Source: DATEJJ01 sp039649115 (lineage in GTDB: Bacteria > Actinomycetota > Actinomycetes > Mycobacteriales > Micromonosporaceae). Taken from it: DNA of 51,039 bases. The notes below the pieces were generated by a model that saw only the letters and a list, made by a program, of their open reading frames with translations, was not told the origin of the DNA and did not search any database. The position numbers and the translations under genes are program-made. Numbering within the stretch: position 1 is the stretch's first letter; each line of letters begins with the position of its first letter. Positions 7,465 through 15,593 of the stretch are shown one piece after another. The stretch covers positions 1 to 51,039 of the forward strand of contig JBBWZQ010000098.1 of assembly GCA_039649115.1 (NCBI GenBank), read 5' to 3'.

Positions 7465-8401
7465 CCCGTACCTCGTCCGAGGCGGCCGGCCCGACCGGCG
7501 GCAGGTCCGCCGCCGCCGCGTTCGCGGACGCCTGCCCCGGGTTGCGGGCGCCGGGGATCACCGCGCTGACGCCGGGCTGGTCGACGATCCAGCGGAGCGC
7601 GAACTGTGCCATGGTGGCGCCCGGCGGCACCAGCGGGCGCAGCCGGCGCACCGCGGCCAGGCCGGTGCCGAAGTCCACGCCGGAGAACGTCTCGCCCACG
7701 TCGAACGCCTCGCCGTGCCGGTTGTACGTGCGGTGGTCGTCGGCCGGGAACGTGGTGTGCTCGTCGTACCGGCCGGACAGCAGGCCGCTGGCCAGCGGTA
7801 CCCGCGCGATGATGCCCACGCCGGCCGCGCGCGCCGCCGGCAGCACCTCGTCCAGCGGCTTGAGCCGGAGCATGTTCAGGATGATCTGCACGCTGGCCAC
7901 GCCCGGCCGGGCGATCGCGGTCAGCGCCTCGGCGCAGGTCTCCACGCTCACCCCGTACGCCGCGACCCGCTTCTCCTGCACCAGCGTGTCCAGCGCGTCG
8001 AAGACCGCGCCGGTCGAGTAGACCGGCGTGGGTGGGCAGTGCAGTTGCACCAGGTCCAGCGTGTCGACGCCCAGGTTGGCGCGGGACCGGTCGGTCCAGG
8101 CGCGGAAGTTGTCCAGCGTGTACGCCGACGGCTCCTGCGGTACCCGCCGGCCCATCTTGGTGGCCACGGTCAGCCCGGCGTCGGGCCGCCCGTGCAGCAG
8201 GGTACCGATGATCCGTTCACTGCGACCGTCGCCGTACACGTCGGCCGTGTCGATGAACGTCACCCCGGCGTCCAGCGCGCCGGACAGCGTCGCCAGCGCC
8301 TCGTCCTCGCCGACCTCGCCCCAGTCGGCACCCAACTGCCACGCGCCCAGACCGATGACACTCACCTGCCGGCCGGGGCGGCCGAGTAACCGTTGCTCCA
8401 T
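7418..8401 (-). CDS. aldo/keto reductase
   Basis: 327 residues from ATG at 8401 (MEQRLLGRPGRQVSVIGLGAWQLG). The tetrad residues of the family are visible: Asp and Tyr in FIDTADVYGDGRSER, Lys in VATKMG and His in LVQLHCPP; the C-terminal cofactor segment is AVIPGARNPGQ. It is an NADP-dependent carbonyl reductase of the YajO/YghZ-like type with unknown substrate. TAGCGT at 8414-8409 lies 7 nt before the ATG and fits a leaderless -10 box. Its TAG is also the stop codon of the upstream small membrane gene. The gene converges with the SDR and ends inside the 18-bp repeat. Confidence 0.92.
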   Translation of the reverse strand: MEQRLLGRPGRQVSVIGLGAWQLGADWGEVGEDEALATLSGALDAGVTFIDTADVYGDGRSERIIGTLLHGRPDAGLTVATKMGRRVPQEPSAYTLDNFRAWTDRSRANLGVDTLDLVQLHCPPTPVYSTGAVFDALDTLVQEKRVAAYGVSVETCAEALTAIARPGVASVQIILNMLRLKPLDEVLPAARAAGVGIIARVPLASGLLSGRYDEHTTFPADDHRTYNRHGEAFDVGETFSGVDFGTGLAAVRRLRPLVPPGATMAQFALRWIVDQPGVSAVIPGARNPGQASANAAAADLPPVGPAASDEVRATYDDLIRPMVHDRW

Positions 8402-8411
8402 GGGGGAGACG

Positions 8412-8609
8412 CTAGCGGACCCGCCGGACCGCCCGGACGCCGGCGAGCAGCAGGACCAGCCCGGCGACGGCCACGATCGGGCCGACGACCGCCCACAGCG
8501 AGTGCCCGCTCATCGCGCTGCCGCCCAGCACGTCGAACCCCTGCAGCGCCCACACCACCCCGGCCAGCAGCAGCAGCGCGCCCACCACGACCGACACCCA
8601 TCCGCGCAT
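8412..8609 (-). CDS. small two-helix membrane protein
   Basis: 65 residues from ATG at 8609 (MRGWVSVVVGALLLLAGVVW), with GGAGGGAG upstream. Two hydrophobic helices (about residues 5-22 and 36-58) flank a short loop LQGFDVLGGSAMSGHSLW, and the protein ends with basic residues VRAVRRVR. This is a typical actinobacterial small integral membrane protein of unknown function. It lies 10 nt before the aldo-keto reductase on the same strand. The longer frame up to 8906 crosses the MerR gene and is not used. Confidence 0.75.
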   Translation of the reverse strand: MRGWVSVVVGALLLLAGVVWALQGFDVLGGSAMSGHSLWAVVGPIVAVAGLVLLLAGVRAVRRVR

Positions 8610-8676
8610 CCCGGCGCTCCCTCCACACCCAGCCTGTACCGGAGCATACGCACGGCACGGCCATCCGGTTCCCGGC

Positions 8677-8711
8677 TTGACACTGTCACATGACAGTGTC
8701 AGAGTGGGGGC
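8677..8711 (+). promoter_or_regulatory. promoter with 24-bp palindromic operator for the MerR gene
   Basis: TTGACA (8677-8682) is followed by a 17-bp spacer and CAGAGT (8700-8705), then 6 nt to the GTG start, so a leaderless transcript is likely. A perfect inverted repeat, TGACACTGTCA and TGACAGTGTCA separated by CA (8678-8701), fills the spacer and overlaps the -35 box, as expected for MerR regulators that bind between -35 and -10. Confidence 0.8.
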
Positions 8712-9344
8712 GTGGACGACGGCTGGAGCATGGCGGAGTTGGCGGAGCGGGTCGCGCAGGCGCTCACCGCCGACGGAGTCCGCGCGCCCAACGGCCGGAT
8801 CCGCGAGGTGCCCGACGCCCGCGCCATCCGGTGGTACGCGACGATCGGCCTGGTGGACCGGCCGCACGTGGGCCACCGGCGGGTCGGCCGGTACACCGCG
8901 CGGCACCTGCTGCAGGTCGTGGCGGTCAAGCGGCGCCAGGCGGAGGGCCGGTCACTCGCCGAGATCCAGGCAGAGCTGGCCGGCGCCACCGACGACGCGT
9001 TGCGCACGGTCGCGCAGGTACCCGACGCGCTGCTCGCCACCGCGCCGCCCGACCGCCCGGCAGCGGCCCGACCGCGCTTCTGGGCGACCCGCCCGGCGCC
9101 GGCCGCCGCCCTCGCCGCCGCCGACCGCGACCTGCCGGCACCCCGCCGGTCCGGGCCCGGCCCGGTGCCCGCCGTGAGCTACCTGATCCCGTTGCCGGGC
9201 GGTGCCACGCTGTCCGTGCCGGCCGCCCCCGCCGCGGCCGACGTGGCCGCCATCCACGCCGCCGCCGCCCCCCTGCTCGACCTGCTCGCCGACCGTGGCC
9301 TCATCCCGACGAAGGAGCTCGACGATGACCGTCCTGCGCATTGA
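8712..9344 (+). CDS. MerR family transcriptional regulator
   Basis: 210 residues from GTG at 8712. A MerR-type winged helix-turn-helix spans about residues 35-85 (AIRWYATIGLVDRPHVGHRRVGRYTARHLLQVVAVKRRQAEGRSLAEIQAEL). Before it is an unusual 30-residue leader with a second short helical unit. The C-terminal half is Ala/Pro-rich, ends in a strand-forming segment (VSYLIPLPGGATLSVPAAP) and has no metal-binding cysteines, so an effector other than a thiophilic metal is expected. The stop lies 20 nt inside the VIT/VWA gene, so the two are translationally coupled. A perfect palindrome in the promoter suggests autoregulation. Confidence 0.88.
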   Translation: MDDGWSMAELAERVAQALTADGVRAPNGRIREVPDARAIRWYATIGLVDRPHVGHRRVGRYTARHLLQVVAVKRRQAEGRSLAEIQAELAGATDDALRTVAQVPDALLATAPPDRPAAARPRFWATRPAPAAALAAADRDLPAPRRSGPGPVPAVSYLIPLPGGATLSVPAAPAAADVAAIHAAAAPLLDLLADRGLIPTKELDDDRPAH

Positions 9345-11646
9345 CCAGATCCCCGACGAGCAGCTGGCGGCGCCTTCCCAGGAGGCCGGCGTCGGCACGC
9401 TGCGCACCGAGCGCGGCAACCTGCCGCTGCACCGCCTGGACGTGCGGGCCACCATCACCGGGCTGGCCGCCGGCATCGAGTTGACCCAGGGCTTCCGCAA
9501 CGGCTACGACGTGCCGCTGGAGGCGACCTACGTCTTCCCGCTGCCGCCCCGGGCCGCGCTGACCCGGATGACGCTGACCGCGGGCGACCGGGTGATCGAG
9601 GGGGTGCTGCGGGAGCGCGCCGCGGCGCGCGAGGCCTACCAGCAGGCGATCGAGGCCGGGCAGCGCGCCGGCATCGCCGAGGAGGAGCGGCCCGACGTGT
9701 TCACGCTGCGGGTGGGCAACATCCTGCCCGGCGAGGAGGTGACCGTCGCGCTGGGGCTGGCCGGCCCGCTGTCGCTTGTGGACGGTCAGGCCGAGTTCCG
9801 GTTCCCGTTGGTGGTCGCGCCCCGTTACATTCCAGGGGTACCGCTGCCCGGCGGCTCGGTCGGCGGCGGGTACGCGCCCGACACCGACCAGGTGCCCGAC
9901 GCCTCGCGCATCACGCCGCCGGTCCTGCTGCCCGGCTTCCCCAACCCGGTCGACCTGTCCATCGAGGTGCGCCTGGACCCGGCCGGGCTGCCGCTGTCCG
10001 GCGTGGCGTCCAGCCTGCACGCCGTCGGCGAGGTGGACGGCGTGATCGCGATCCGGCCGGGGGAGCGGGTCGACCGCGACTTCATCCTGCGACTGTCCTA
10101 CGGGGACGACGCCGGCGGCGACTCGCTGGTCCTGGTACCCGATGCGGGTGGCGCGGAGGGCACCTACCGGCTCACCGTGCTGCCCCCGGCGCCGGCCGCC
10201 GCCCAGGCTCCGCCGGCCCGGCCGCGCGACGTGGTCCTCGTCCTGGACCGCTCCGGCAGCATGGGCGGTTGGAAGATGGTGGCCGCGCGCCGGGCCGCCG
10301 CCCGCATCGTGGACACCCTGACCGACGCGGACCGGTTCGCCGTGCTCACCTTCGACCACCAGATCGAGCGGCCGGACGGGCTGCCCGAGGGCCTGGTCGC
10401 CGGCAGCGACCGGCACCGCTTCCGCGCGGTCGAGCACCTCGCCCGCACCCAGGCCCGCGGCGGCACCGAGCTGCTCGCCCCGCTGCGCCAGGCACTGGCC
10501 CTGCTCGGCTCCGGCGCGGAAGCCGGGCGGGACCGGGTGCTCGTGCTGGTCACCGACGGCCAGGTGGGCAACGAGGACCACATCCTGCGCGAGACGAGCG
10601 CCGGGCTGGGCGCCACGCGGGTACACACGGTCGGCATCGACCGCGCCGTCAACGCCGGGTTCCTCGGCCGGCTGGCCGCCGCCGGCGGTGGCCGCTGCGA
10701 GCTGGTCGAGTCCGAGGACCGGCTGGACGACGCGATGGACCACATCCACCGGCGCATCGGCGCACCCCTGGTCACCGATCTGGCGGTCGCCGCCGACGGG
10801 CTGCGGCTGGCGCCCGGCAGCGCCACGCCGGCCCGCACGCCGCACCTGTTCCCCGGGGTACCGCTGGTCGTCGCCGGCCGGTACCAGGGCCAGCCGGGCG
10901 GCGCGGTCACGGTGACCGGCACCGCCGCCGACGGGCAGCCGTGGCGGCACACCGTGCCCGCGAGCGTGGTCCACGACCCCGCGGTGACCGCGATCTGGGC
11001 CCGGGGACACCTGCGCGACCTGGAGGACCGCTACGCCGTCACCGGGGACGCCGCGCTGGAGCAGGAGATCGTCGCCGGCTCGCTGCGGTACGGCGTGCTG
11101 TGCCGGTTCACCGCCTACGTCGCGATCGACACCCGGGTGGTCACCGAGGGCGGCACGCCGCACCGGGTGATCCAGCCGGTGGAGCAGCCGTCCGGCTGGG
11201 AGATGCCGGCGCCGGCCCCGATGGTGATGGCGATGTCCGCGTCGATGATGCCGCCGTCCGCACCCGGTGCCACGCCGATGCTCGCCGGCGGCGTGGCGCG
11301 CGGCATGATGCGCCGTGCCCGTGCGGTGGCGGACTCGATCGCCGGGGACGACGGCACGGCCCTGCGGCAGCAGGCCGCGCAGGAGGCGAAGCGGCTGCGG
11401 GACGCGGCCGGCGAGCCGGTGGCCCGGCGCGGCGAGCTGCTCGACGACCTGGCCAGCCGGCTCGACGCCCTGGCGGTGCACCTGGCGGCGCAGGGCGACC
11501 CGGGCGCGGACCGGCTGCGGGCGCTGGTCGGGCTGCTGCGCGACCCGGCGGTACCGCTGGCGGAGCGCTGGACCCGGGCCCTGGCGGTGCTGGACTCGCT
11601 CGCCGGTGAGACTCCGTCCGGCCGGTCGGCCTTCTGGAAGCGCTGA
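9325..11646 (+). CDS. VIT and von Willebrand factor A domain protein
   Basis: 773 residues from ATG at 9325, with AAGGAG 7 nt upstream. The VIT (vault/inter-alpha-trypsin) domain covers about residues 10-140 (AGIELTQGFRNGYDVPLEATYVFPLPPRAALTRMTL, ERAAAREAYQQAIEAG). The VWA domain covers about 300-470, with the metal-ion MIDAS motif DRSGS at about 308, a Thr in ARGGTELL and the second Asp in VTDGQVGNED. A Met/Pro-rich linker (about 625-660) and a helical C-terminus follow. There is no signal peptide or membrane anchor, so unlike animal inter-alpha-trypsin inhibitors it is cytoplasmic. The function is unknown; a protein-scaffolding role is typical of VWA domains. It overlaps the MerR gene by 20 nt. 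Confidence 0.93.
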   Translation: MTVLRIDQIPDEQLAAPSQEAGVGTLRTERGNLPLHRLDVRATITGLAAGIELTQGFRNGYDVPLEATYVFPLPPRAALTRMTLTAGDRVIEGVLRERAAAREAYQQAIEAGQRAGIAEEERPDVFTLRVGNILPGEEVTVALGLAGPLSLVDGQAEFRFPLVVAPRYIPGVPLPGGSVGGGYAPDTDQVPDASRITPPVLLPGFPNPVDLSIEVRLDPAGLPLSGVASSLHAVGEVDGVIAIRPGERVDRDFILRLSYGDDAGGDSLVLVPDAGGAEGTYRLTVLPPAPAAAQAPPARPRDVVLVLDRSGSMGGWKMVAARRAAARIVDTLTDADRFAVLTFDHQIERPDGLPEGLVAGSDRHRFRAVEHLARTQARGGTELLAPLRQALALLGSGAEAGRDRVLVLVTDGQVGNEDHILRETSAGLGATRVHTVGIDRAVNAGFLGRLAAAGGGRCELVESEDRLDDAMDHIHRRIGAPLVTDLAVAADGLRLAPGSATPARTPHLFPGVPLVVAGRYQGQPGGAVTVTGTAADGQPWRHTVPASVVHDPAVTAIWARGHLRDLEDRYAVTGDAALEQEIVAGSLRYGVLCRFTAYVAIDTRVVTEGGTPHRVIQPVEQPSGWEMPAPAPMVMAMSASMMPPSAPGATPMLAGGVARGMMRRARAVADSIAGDDGTALRQQAAQEAKRLRDAAGEPVARRGELLDDLASRLDALAVHLAAQGDPGADRLRALVGLLRDPAVPLAERWTRALAVLDSLAGETPSGRSAFWKR

Positions 11647-11658
11647 GCGCGGGAGCGG

Positions 11659-12813
11659 TTATGCGGGAGCGCGGTCGGGCAGCCGCAGCACCCAGCGGTA
11701 GGCCTGGACCAGGCCGGTGTCGAAGCCGGCCGCCGAGCCCCACAGGAACAGCCGGAAGCGCCGGTACAGCGGGTCACCCCAGCGGCGGGAGATCTCGTCG
11801 CGCGCCGCGTCCAGCCGGCGGGCCCAGTCCCGGCAGGTGAGGTAGTAGTTGTGCCGGTCGTCCTCGACGCTGACCAGCTCGAAGGGCGACCGGGCCACCT
11901 CCCGCAGGTACTGGTGCAGCAGCAGCGGCGAGGACCGGCCCGGGTAGACGTACCGGCTCATGAAGGTGGAGACGTTGTGCTTGGTGCGCATGGCCAGCGC
12001 GTCGAGGTACACCGTGCCGCCCGGCTTGACCAGCTCCGCGTACTTGCGCAGGGTGGTCCGGTAGTCGGGCAGGTGCTCGGTCACGCCCATGTTGACGATC
12101 GCGTCGTACCGGCGGTCGCTGGTGTACCCGAAGATGTGCTCGCGGACCACCCGCGCCGGCAGCCGCTCGCGCCCGATCAGCCCGTTGAGGTACCGCTCCG
12201 ACTCGACGGACAGCGTCGTGGTGGTCACCTCGATGCCCCGCTTGCCCGCGTGTTCCAGGAACGCGCCCCAGCCCCCGCCGACCTCCAGCACGTGGTCGCC
12301 GGGCTTGACGCCGATGGCGTCCAGGGCGAGGTCCATCTTGCGCGTCATCGCGTCTTCCAGCGGCTCGTCGTCGTGCGCGTAGACACCCTCGGTGTAGCAG
12401 CGGTGCCGCTCGTCGAGGAAGGTGAGGAAGAACTCCGAGTCCTCGTCGTAGTGGTGCGAGATCGAGCGCCGGTCGTGCTCCTTGTTGCCGCGCACCAGGG
12501 CCGGCGCGAAGCGCGTCAGCCAGGCGACCGGGTGGAAGTCGCGGAAGAAGTGGCGCATCCGCAGCGCGGCGGACAGGTCGCCGTCCACGTCCAGCCAGCC
12601 CTGCAGGTAGGCCACGGCGACGCCGAACTGGTCCAGCCCGGCCAGCGCCCGAGCGCCCTTGGCGTCCCGCACGGTGATCGTGAATGCCGGCTCGCCCTGG
12701 CCGAAGGCGTGCACCGGTGCGCCGGCCGCGGGGGCCACGCCGAAGGGGATCGCCGGTCGGGTCGCGAAGAAGCGCTGGTACCGGCGCTGCAGAGGGGTGA
12801 TCACGTCCATCAC
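11659..12813 (-). CDS. cyclopropane-fatty-acyl-phospholipid synthase family methyltransferase
   Basis: 384 residues starting at GTG 12813 (then ATG). The SAM-binding motif is LEVGGGWGAFL (about 177-187; LDIGCGWG is more common), followed by VTTTTLSVESERYL and IVNMGVTEHLPDY. The N-terminal part FGVAPAAGAPVHAFGQGEPAFTITV and YLQGWLDVDGDL is typical of CFA-type enzymes that methylate unsaturated acyl chains of membrane lipids using SAM. TACATT (12825-12820) lies exactly 6 nt before GTG, supporting GTG and a leaderless mRNA. The gene is convergent with the VIT/VWA gene and divergent from thrS. Confidence 0.88.
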   Translation of the reverse strand: MMDVITPLQRRYQRFFATRPAIPFGVAPAAGAPVHAFGQGEPAFTITVRDAKGARALAGLDQFGVAVAYLQGWLDVDGDLSAALRMRHFFRDFHPVAWLTRFAPALVRGNKEHDRRSISHHYDEDSEFFLTFLDERHRCYTEGVYAHDDEPLEDAMTRKMDLALDAIGVKPGDHVLEVGGGWGAFLEHAGKRGIEVTTTTLSVESERYLNGLIGRERLPARVVREHIFGYTSDRRYDAIVNMGVTEHLPDYRTTLRKYAELVKPGGTVYLDALAMRTKHNVSTFMSRYVYPGRSSPLLLHQYLREVARSPFELVSVEDDRHNYYLTCRDWARRLDAARDEISRRWGDPLYRRFRLFLWGSAAGFDTGLVQAYRWVLRLPDRAPA

Positions 12814-12930
12814 GGCGTCAATGTAACCCGGCCGCTACGGCCTGGCTAGCGCAGCGGTAACTCGGTTCCGGGCCTCCTCCCGAGGTCGGTAACATCAGGT
12901 GACCAATCCATTTGTCGTAAGGAGAACGCC
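12814..12930. promoter_or_regulatory. divergent promoters of the CFA-like methyltransferase and thrS
   Basis: On the minus strand TACATT (12825-12820) is a -10 box 6 nt from the methyltransferase GTG. On the plus strand TAACAT (12890-12895) is a candidate -10 about 36 nt before thrS, and AAGGAG (12919-12924) is the thrS ribosome binding site. No T-box or other leader RNA structure is apparent in the short thrS leader. Confidence 0.55.
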
Positions 12931-14952
12931 GTGTCCGTGTCGCGTAGCCCCGCTGTGGCCGACCCCGTCGTCGTCCCGGCCGGGACGGCGGGTGCGGATG
13001 CCGTTGCCGCGGCGGGCCTGCCCACCAACGGACCGCGCGCCGTCGTCGTGGTCCGGGACCCGGCCGGCCGGCTGCGCGACCTGTCCTGGGTGCCCGCGGT
13101 GGACACCGAGGTGCGGCCGGTCACCCTCGACTCGCCGGACGGCCTGGCCGTGCTGCGGCACTCCACCGCGCACGTGCTCGCGCAGGCGGTGCAGGACCTG
13201 TTCCCGGAGGCCAGGCTGGGCATCGGGCCGCCGATCGACAACGGCTTCTACTACGACTTCGACGTCGCCCGGCCGTTCCAGCCCGAGGACCTGGACAAGC
13301 TGGAACAGCGGATGCAGGAGATCGTCAAGTCCGGCCAGCTGTTCCGCCGGCGCCGGTACGACTCGGTCGAGCAGGCCCGGGCCGAGCTGGCGGACGAGCC
13401 GTACAAGCTGGAGCTGGTCGATCTCAAGGGCGACGCGTCCGCCGGGGAGATCGACGACAGCGAGGTGATGGAGGTGGGCGGCGGCGAGCTGACCGCCTAC
13501 GACAACCTCGACCCGAAGACCGGCGAGCGCGTCTGGGGCGACCTGTGTCGCGGCCCGCACCTGCCGTCGACCCGGCTGATCGACCCGCGCGCGGTCAAGC
13601 TGATGCGCAGCGCGGCGGCCTACTGGCGCGGCTCCGAGCGCAACCCCCAACTGCAACGGGTGTACGGCACCGCCTGGCCCTCCCGCGACCAGCTCAAGGA
13701 GTACCTGCGGGTGCTGGCGGAGGCGGCCCGGCGCGACCACCGCAAGCTCGGCGCCGAGCTGGACCTGTTCAGCTTCCCCGACGAGATCGGCTCCGGCCTG
13801 GCCGTCTTCCACCCGAAGGGCGGGATCATCCGCCGGGAGATGGAGAACTACTCGCGGCGCCGCCACGAGGACGCCGGGTACGAGTTCGTCAACACCCCGC
13901 ACATCGCCAAGGCACAGCTCTTCGAGACCTCGGGGCACCTGCCGTACTACGCCGACACCATGTTCCCGCCGATCGAGCTGGAGGGGGCGCAGTACTACCT
14001 CAAGGCCATGAACTGCCCGATGCACAACCTGATCTTCAAGGCGCGCGGGCGGTCGTACCGGGAGCTGCCGCTGCGGCTGTTCGAGTTCGGCACGGTGTAC
14101 CGGTACGAGAAGTCGGGCGTGGTGCACGGCCTGACCCGGGTGCGTGGGCTGACCATGGACGACTCGCACATCTACTGCACCAAGGAGCAGATGGACGGCG
14201 AGCTGCGCCTGCTGCTCGCCTTCGTGCTGGAGCTGCTGCGCGACTACGGCCTCGACGACTTCTACCTCGAACTGTCCACCCGGGACGACTCGGACAAGTT
14301 CATCGGTGCGCCGGCCGAGTGGGCGGAGGCGACCGGGGCGCTGCGCCAGGCTGCCGAGGAGTCCGGGCTGGAGCTGGTACCCGATCCGGGCGGCGCGGCG
14401 TTCTACGGGCCGAAGATCTCGGTACAGGCCAAGGACGCCATCGGGCGCACCTGGCAGATGTCCACCATCCAGGTCGACTTCAACCAGCCGAAGCGCTTCG
14501 GCCTGGAGTACCAGGCGGCCGACGGTACCCGCCAGCAGCCTGTCATGATCCACCGGGCGCTGTTCGGCTCCATCGAGCGGTTCTTCGGCGTGCTCACCGA
14601 GCACTACGCCGGCGCGTTCCCGGCCTGGCTGGCGCCGGTGCAGGTGGTCGGCATCCCGATCCGCGAGGAGCACGTGCCGCACCTGCGGGAGTTCGTCGAC
14701 CGGCTGCGGGCGCACCAGATCCGCGCCGAGGTGGACGGGTCCGACGACCGGATGCAGAAGAAGATCCGCACCGCGCAGCAGCAGAAGATCCCGTTCATGG
14801 TGATCGCCGGGGATCAGGACGTCGCCGACGGCGCGGTGTCCTTCCGGTACCGGGACGGCTCGCAGCGCAACGGGGTACCGCTGGACGAGGCGGTCACCCA
14901 CATCCTCGACGTGGTCCGCTCCCGCACGAACGCCGGCCCCTCGGCCGGCTGA
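12931..14952 (+). CDS. thrS: threonyl-tRNA synthetase
   Basis: 673 residues from GTG at 12931, with AAGGAG at a spacing of 6 nt. A TGS-like N-terminus (about 35-75) leads to the editing domain with HSTAHVLAQA (about 72-81), LGIGPPIDNGFYYDFD and the SAD region. The class II catalytic core begins near 290, with motif 1 around GGIIRREMENYSRR, motif 2 in RLFEFGTVYRYEKSGVVHGLTRVRGLTMDD and motif 3 in PVMIHRALFGSIERFFG. The anticodon-binding domain ends the protein. It charges tRNA-Thr in the cytoplasm. It heads the conserved thrS-HIT-pgsA-acyltransferase-pimA-pdxST-yebC neighbourhood known from mycobacteria, here with extra genes inserted. Confidence 0.98.
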   Translation: MSVSRSPAVADPVVVPAGTAGADAVAAAGLPTNGPRAVVVVRDPAGRLRDLSWVPAVDTEVRPVTLDSPDGLAVLRHSTAHVLAQAVQDLFPEARLGIGPPIDNGFYYDFDVARPFQPEDLDKLEQRMQEIVKSGQLFRRRRYDSVEQARAELADEPYKLELVDLKGDASAGEIDDSEVMEVGGGELTAYDNLDPKTGERVWGDLCRGPHLPSTRLIDPRAVKLMRSAAAYWRGSERNPQLQRVYGTAWPSRDQLKEYLRVLAEAARRDHRKLGAELDLFSFPDEIGSGLAVFHPKGGIIRREMENYSRRRHEDAGYEFVNTPHIAKAQLFETSGHLPYYADTMFPPIELEGAQYYLKAMNCPMHNLIFKARGRSYRELPLRLFEFGTVYRYEKSGVVHGLTRVRGLTMDDSHIYCTKEQMDGELRLLLAFVLELLRDYGLDDFYLELSTRDDSDKFIGAPAEWAEATGALRQAAEESGLELVPDPGGAAFYGPKISVQAKDAIGRTWQMSTIQVDFNQPKRFGLEYQAADGTRQQPVMIHRALFGSIERFFGVLTEHYAGAFPAWLAPVQVVGIPIREEHVPHLREFVDRLRAHQIRAEVDGSDDRMQKKIRTAQQQKIPFMVIAGDQDVADGAVSFRYRDGSQRNGVPLDEAVTHILDVVRSRTNAGPSAG

Positions 14953-14979
14953 GGCATTTGGGAGGTCGTCGGGTCACCG

Positions 14980-14985
14980 TAGGAT
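14980..14985 (+). promoter_or_regulatory. -10 box TAGGAT of the HIT gene (leaderless)
   Basis: TAGGAT is followed by exactly 6 nt (CTGCGG) and the GTG start at 14992, with no ribosome binding site between. TTTGGG at 14957-14962 is a weak -35. This is the typical arrangement for leaderless mRNA in actinobacteria. Confidence 0.65.
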
Positions 14986-14991
14986 CTGCGG

Positions 14992-15546
14992 GTGACTTCC
15001 GAGAGCGACGAAGCCAGGCCCGGCGGAGCCGATGGGTGGCAGCGGCTGTGGACGCCGCACCGCATGGCGTACGTCACCGGTTCGGACCGTCCCGCCGGCG
15101 GGTACGAACAGCCGGCCGGGTGCCCGTTCTGCCAGGCACCCGCGCTGCCGGAGGGGCGCAACCTGGTCGTGGCCCGGGGTGAGCGGGTGTACGCCGTGCT
15201 CAACCTGTACCCGTACAACCCCGGGCACCTGATGATCTGCCCGTACCGGCACGTGCCGGACTATACCGACCTGGAGCTGGACGAGGTGGTCGAGCTGGCC
15301 GGGTTCACCCGCACCGCGATGCGCGTGATCCGCTCGGTCAGCGGGGCGCACGGCTTCAACATCGGGATGAACCAGGGCGCGGTCGCCGGCGCCGGGATCG
15401 CCGCGCACCTGCACCAGCACGTGGTGCCCCGGTGGGGCGGGGACACCAACTTCATGCCCGTGGTGGGGCACACGAAGGTCCTGCCCCAACTGCTGGCCGA
15501 GACGCGGGAACTGCTCGCCAAGGCGTGGCTCGAACCGGCGCGGTGA
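14992..15546 (+). CDS. HIT domain protein, probable AP4A phosphorylase
   Basis: 184 residues from GTG at 14992. The histidine-triad motif HLHQHVV is at about residue 140, preceded by NIGMNQGAVAGAGIAAH; GCPFCQAP carries the zinc-type CxxC, and NLYPYNPGHLMICPYRHV is a typical HIT strand. The position directly after thrS matches the mycobacterial HIT protein Rv2613c, described as a diadenosine tetraphosphate phosphorylase. By analogy it would cleave AP4A to ADP and ATP in the cytoplasm. The following pgsA gene of the usual operon is displaced by about 5 kb. Confidence 0.93.
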   Translation: MTSESDEARPGGADGWQRLWTPHRMAYVTGSDRPAGGYEQPAGCPFCQAPALPEGRNLVVARGERVYAVLNLYPYNPGHLMICPYRHVPDYTDLELDEVVELAGFTRTAMRVIRSVSGAHGFNIGMNQGAVAGAGIAAHLHQHVVPRWGGDTNFMPVVGHTKVLPQLLAETRELLAKAWLEPAR

Positions 15547-15558
15547 CCGCGATCACGA

Positions 15559-15586
15559 AGATTAGTTAGCTGAGAGCAACTAATCT
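15559..15586. promoter_or_regulatory. inverted-repeat operator before the MFS gene
   Basis: Perfect 9-bp arms AGATTAGTT (15559-15567) and AACTAATCT (15578-15586) are separated by 10 bp. The A/T-rich arms stand out in this GC-rich region. TAATCT in the right arm lies 7 nt before the ATG and could be a -10 box, so a repressor binding here would block transcription. The spacing resembles MarR or TetR sites; no regulator gene is adjacent. Confidence 0.7.
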
Positions 15587-15593
15587 GGAGGCT

